From Methylophilaceae bacterium (GTDB lineage: Bacteria > Pseudomonadota > Gammaproteobacteria > Burkholderiales > Methylophilaceae): DNA of 25,474 nt. Under the pieces are notes generated by a model. It was not told the origin of the DNA and did no database searches. It worked only from the letters and a program-made list of their open reading frames with translations. The stretch's first letter is position 1. Every line of letters begins with the position of its first letter. The translations under genes were made by a program, and so were the position numbers. Of this stretch, positions 23,421 through 25,474 are shown piece by piece. The stretch is taken from positions 1 to 25,474 of the forward strand of contig JANYIK010000031.1 of NCBI GenBank assembly GCA_025362115.1, given 5' to 3'.

Positions 23421-23986
23421 CAGAGGTTCTTTAGTTCTTGCATGGTGTTGATGTTGATAAAAGCGTCCGCTTCGTCTTCAAAATTGACTTCTACGGTATT
23501 AAGCGTGGCATACCACGCGTCAATTTTTCGCCCGCCATTATCAAGAAAAGCAGTGAGATGTGGCAAGACATTGCGCTGGCACAAACAAAACACCGGATGT
23601 GGTTGGTTGTGAGTAACCGCTACGGCAAGCTGGGCATGGTGTTCAAGCAAGACTGCTTTTAGGCGACCGATTAAATCCAGCGGCAAAAATGGAGAATCGC
23701 AAGGAACGGTAGCGACCAATTCATGCTGCGCGGCGCTCAAACCCGCCTGTAGTCCAGCTAATGGGCCCGCGTAGCCAGTCAAACTATCAGAAATCACCGG
23801 ATAGCCAAATGCGGCATATTGCTCCAGATTTTGGTTGGCGTTAACCAGTACTTCATCCACTTGTGGCGCAAAGCGTTCCACTACATGCGCTACCATAGGC
23901 TTGCTATTGAGTATAATCAAGCCTTTGTCCACGTTCCCCATACGGCGGCCTTGGCCACCTGCCAGCACGATTCCGGTGACTTTCAT
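23420..23986 (-). CDS. mobA: Molybdenum cofactor guanylyltransferase MobA
   Basis: A 188-residue enzyme that attaches GMP from GTP to Mo-molybdopterin, giving the bis-MGD cofactor used by DMSO-reductase-family enzymes such as formate dehydrogenase. The nucleotide-binding opening GIVLAGGQGRRMGNVDKGL is at 5-23, followed by NANQNLEQYAAFGYPVISD and the metal-binding TVPCDSPFLP. Its ATG overlaps the fdhD stop as ATGA. Together with fdhD this points to a bis-MGD formate dehydrogenase elsewhere in the genome. Confidence 0.95.
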   Translation of the reverse strand: MKVTGIVLAGGQGRRMGNVDKGLIILNSKPMVAHVVERFAPQVDEVLVNANQNLEQYAAFGYPVISDSLTGYAGPLAGLQAGLSAAQHELVATVPCDSPFLPLDLIGRLKAVLLEHHAQLAVAVTHNQPHPVFCLCQRNVLPHLTAFLDNGGRKIDAWYATLNTVEVNFEDEADAFININTMQELKNL

Positions 23987-24792
23987 AGGTGCTTAAACCG
24001 ATGCTCGCCCGTGAACAGCAAGTAATGAGAACCTTTAGCACGACCTATCAAGGTAATGCCGACTCGCTGCGCCACCTCATAGCCCATTTGTGTGATGCCG
24101 GAGCGCGAGACGATGAAAGGAATGCCCATTTGTGCGGCTTTGATGACCATCTCCGAAGTTAAGCGTCCGGTGGTGTAAAAAATCTTGTCGCCGCCGTTCA
24201 CTTCATCCAGCCACATAAAACCAGCAATTGCGTCCACCGCATTGTGGCGGCCCACGTCTTCAACATGGTAGAGAATCTCTGAGTCTTTTGCTAATGCACA
24301 ACTGTGCAGAGCGCCCGCTTTTTTATACAAGGTATCGTGGTGGCGCAGATTTTCCAGCAGCGCGTACAAAGTCTGGTTGCTGAGCATGACATCGTTGGGT
24401 AGAGTCAGGTGGCTGATATCTTCCATCACGTCGCCAAACACCGTGCCTTGGCCGCAGCCAGTGGTGACGGTGCGCTTTCCTAAACGCTCATCCAAGTCGT
24501 CAATCTGTGTGTTGGTGGTCACAGCCACCGCGTTGGTTTCCCAATCTACCTGTACCGCTACGATGTCTTCTAGTTTTTTCACCAGCCGCTGATTGCGTAG
24601 ATAGCCAATAATCAAGGCTTCTGGCGAATCGCCCAAGGTCATCAGAGTGACGATTTCGCGTTTGTCTAAATACAGCGTCAGCGGATGTTCGCCAGCGATT
24701 TCCACCGGCACTTGCGCACCAGTTTCATCTATTGCAATGGCGGGGAAAGTAGCTTGGCGACTGGCGTTGGTGAGGGTTGGCTTGTATGCCAT
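23983..24792 (-). CDS. fdhD: Formate dehydrogenase accessory sulfurtransferase FdhD
   Basis: A 269-residue cytoplasmic protein that transfers sulfur from the desulfurase IscS to the molybdenum cofactor before insertion into formate dehydrogenase. The family landmarks are EIAGEHPLTLYLDKREIVTL, SPEALIIGYLRNQRL, VGRHNAVDAIAGFMW, and the C-terminal LTSEMVIKAAQMGIPFIVSR. The flexible sulfur-carrying loop reads TTGCGQGTVFGD, so Cys113 is kept but the second Cys of the CxxC found in E. coli FdhD is Gly116. ATG at 24790-24792 lies seven bases after the moaA stop; the G-rich end of moaA (the C7 tract at 24803-24809) probably serves as its ribosome site. Confidence 0.94.
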   Translation of the reverse strand: MAYKPTLTNASRQATFPAIAIDETGAQVPVEIAGEHPLTLYLDKREIVTLMTLGDSPEALIIGYLRNQRLVKKLEDIVAVQVDWETNAVAVTTNTQIDDLDERLGKRTVTTGCGQGTVFGDVMEDISHLTLPNDVMLSNQTLYALLENLRHHDTLYKKAGALHSCALAKDSEILYHVEDVGRHNAVDAIAGFMWLDEVNGGDKIFYTTGRLTSEMVIKAAQMGIPFIVSRSGITQMGYEVAQRVGITLIGRAKGSHYLLFTGEHRFKHL

Positions 24793-24799
24793 AAGTGAA

Positions 24800-25474
24800 T
24801 TACCCCCCCGTAACGGACATGAATCTTATGACTGCTGGTTCCGCGCGGCGCAAATCGAAATCATGCCCTTTGGGTTTGATGCTCATGCTATGCAAAATGG
24901 CCTCGCGCAAAGGCTGATCGTCGTGCGGGTGTTGACGCAACAGCGGCATCAAATCTACTTTATCTTCTTGCCCCAAGCACAAATACAACTCGCCTTTGCA
25001 GGTTATACGGACGCGGTTGCAGGACTCGCAAAAGTTGTGACTATGCGGTGAAATAAAGCCTATTTTGGTTTTGGTGTCGGCAACGCGCCAGTATTTCGCC
25101 GGGCCGCCAGTGGTCTCGGTACTGCTCACCAACATAAAGTGTTGTTGCAGGCGTGCCAAGGTGTCGGCATTGCTGACACAAGTAGACTCTCGGGTGTGAT
25201 CCACTGCGCCTAGCGGCATTTCTTCGATGAAAGCGATGTCAATTTCTTGGTTAATAGCAAATTCCACCAAGCTTTCCGCTTCGTCGTCGTTGAAGCCGCG
25301 CATCAGCACTGTATTCAGTTTGATACTTTCGAACCCAGCTTTTTTGGCTGCTTGCAACCCGCTTAGCACTTTATCTAGATCGCCGGTACGGGTGATTTTT
25401 TTGAAACGCATGGCATCCAGACTATCCACGCTGATATTGATACGGCTCACGTTGGCGGCGCGCAAATCATTGGC
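24800..25474 (-). CDS. moaA: GTP 3',8-cyclase MoaA, C-terminal part (gene continues past the window)
   Basis: The frame is open to the last base, so the N-terminus with the radical-SAM CxxxCxxC cluster is outside the window. What is present (224 residues) includes DLRAANVSRINISVDSLD, TVLMRGFNDDEAESLVEFA and the second, C-terminal 4Fe-4S site FCESCNRVRITCKGELYLC with three cysteines, which binds GTP. The chain ends in Gly-Gly, the tail that reaches the active site in MoaA and is needed for activity. MoaA carries out the first step of molybdopterin synthesis. A leucine codon (TTG) at 25465 is internal, not a start. It leads the Moco gene run. Confidence 0.96.
   Translation of the reverse strand, partial: ANDLRAANVSRINISVDSLDAMRFKKITRTGDLDKVLSGLQAAKKAGFESIKLNTVLMRGFNDDEAESLVEFAINQEIDIAFIEEMPLGAVDHTRESTCVSNADTLARLQQHFMLVSSTETTGGPAKYWRVADTKTKIGFISPHSHNFCESCNRVRITCKGELYLCLGQEDKVDLMPLLRQHPHDDQPLREAILHSMSIKPKGHDFDLRRAEPAVIRFMSVTGG

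Overview
The window reads as a chromosome segment of a methylotrophic betaproteobacterium, probably Methylophilaceae or a close relative in the Nitrosomonadales. This rests on a lanthanide-type PQQ methanol dehydrogenase (xoxF) with its periplasmic partner and cytochromes, a flhB-flhA flagellar export pair, and a molybdenum cofactor cluster with fdhD, which fits formate oxidation through a molybdenum formate dehydrogenase. The genus cannot be fixed from sequence alone.

Layout. Positions 1-285 hold the 3' end of rpoD and a CAU-anticodon tRNA, most likely tRNA-Ile2. Positions 405-2099 are an AT-richer patch of broken genes: a truncated DNA methyltransferase, an intact-looking HNH protein with a winged-helix domain, a frameshifted and shortened restriction endonuclease, and an unidentified remnant. 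On the minus strand follow pip and a yihY gene fused to a cyclic-nucleotide-binding-type domain.

Positions 4312-8925 form the methanol oxidation locus on the plus strand: a candidate regulated promoter, xoxF, a strong terminator, xoxJ, and two tandem cytochromes. The first cytochrome is soluble and periplasmic and the second is a lipoprotein. A type II NADH dehydrogenase follows, convergent with lplT. From 16611 down to 10292 on the minus strand run a metallo-beta-lactamase-fold quinoprotein relay hydrolase, tonB, an orphan histidine kinase, bcp, a PIN-PhoH ATPase and lplT. Diverging from the hydrolase is a cytochrome b561, and facing that is a SoxYZ-like carrier of the quinoprotein-associated type.

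From 25474 down to 18305 on the minus strand is a tightly packed set, moaA-fdhD-mobA-mobB-moeA, followed without an evident terminator by flhB and flhA.

How it fits together. XoxF oxidises methanol in the periplasm and passes electrons to the c-type cytochromes. XoxJ, the SoxYZ-like carrier, the zinc hydrolase and cytochrome b561 are the accessory set usually found with PQQ dehydrogenases, here split over two nearby loci. TonB may power outer-membrane uptake that such enzymes need; this is inference. The Moco genes would serve formate dehydrogenase at the end of C1 oxidation. The main unexplained points are the duplicated cytochrome with its duplicated terminator, the symmetrical elements upstream of xoxF, the repeat upstream of the SoxYZ gene, the YihY fusion, and an FdhD lacking the second cysteine of its usual CxxC.
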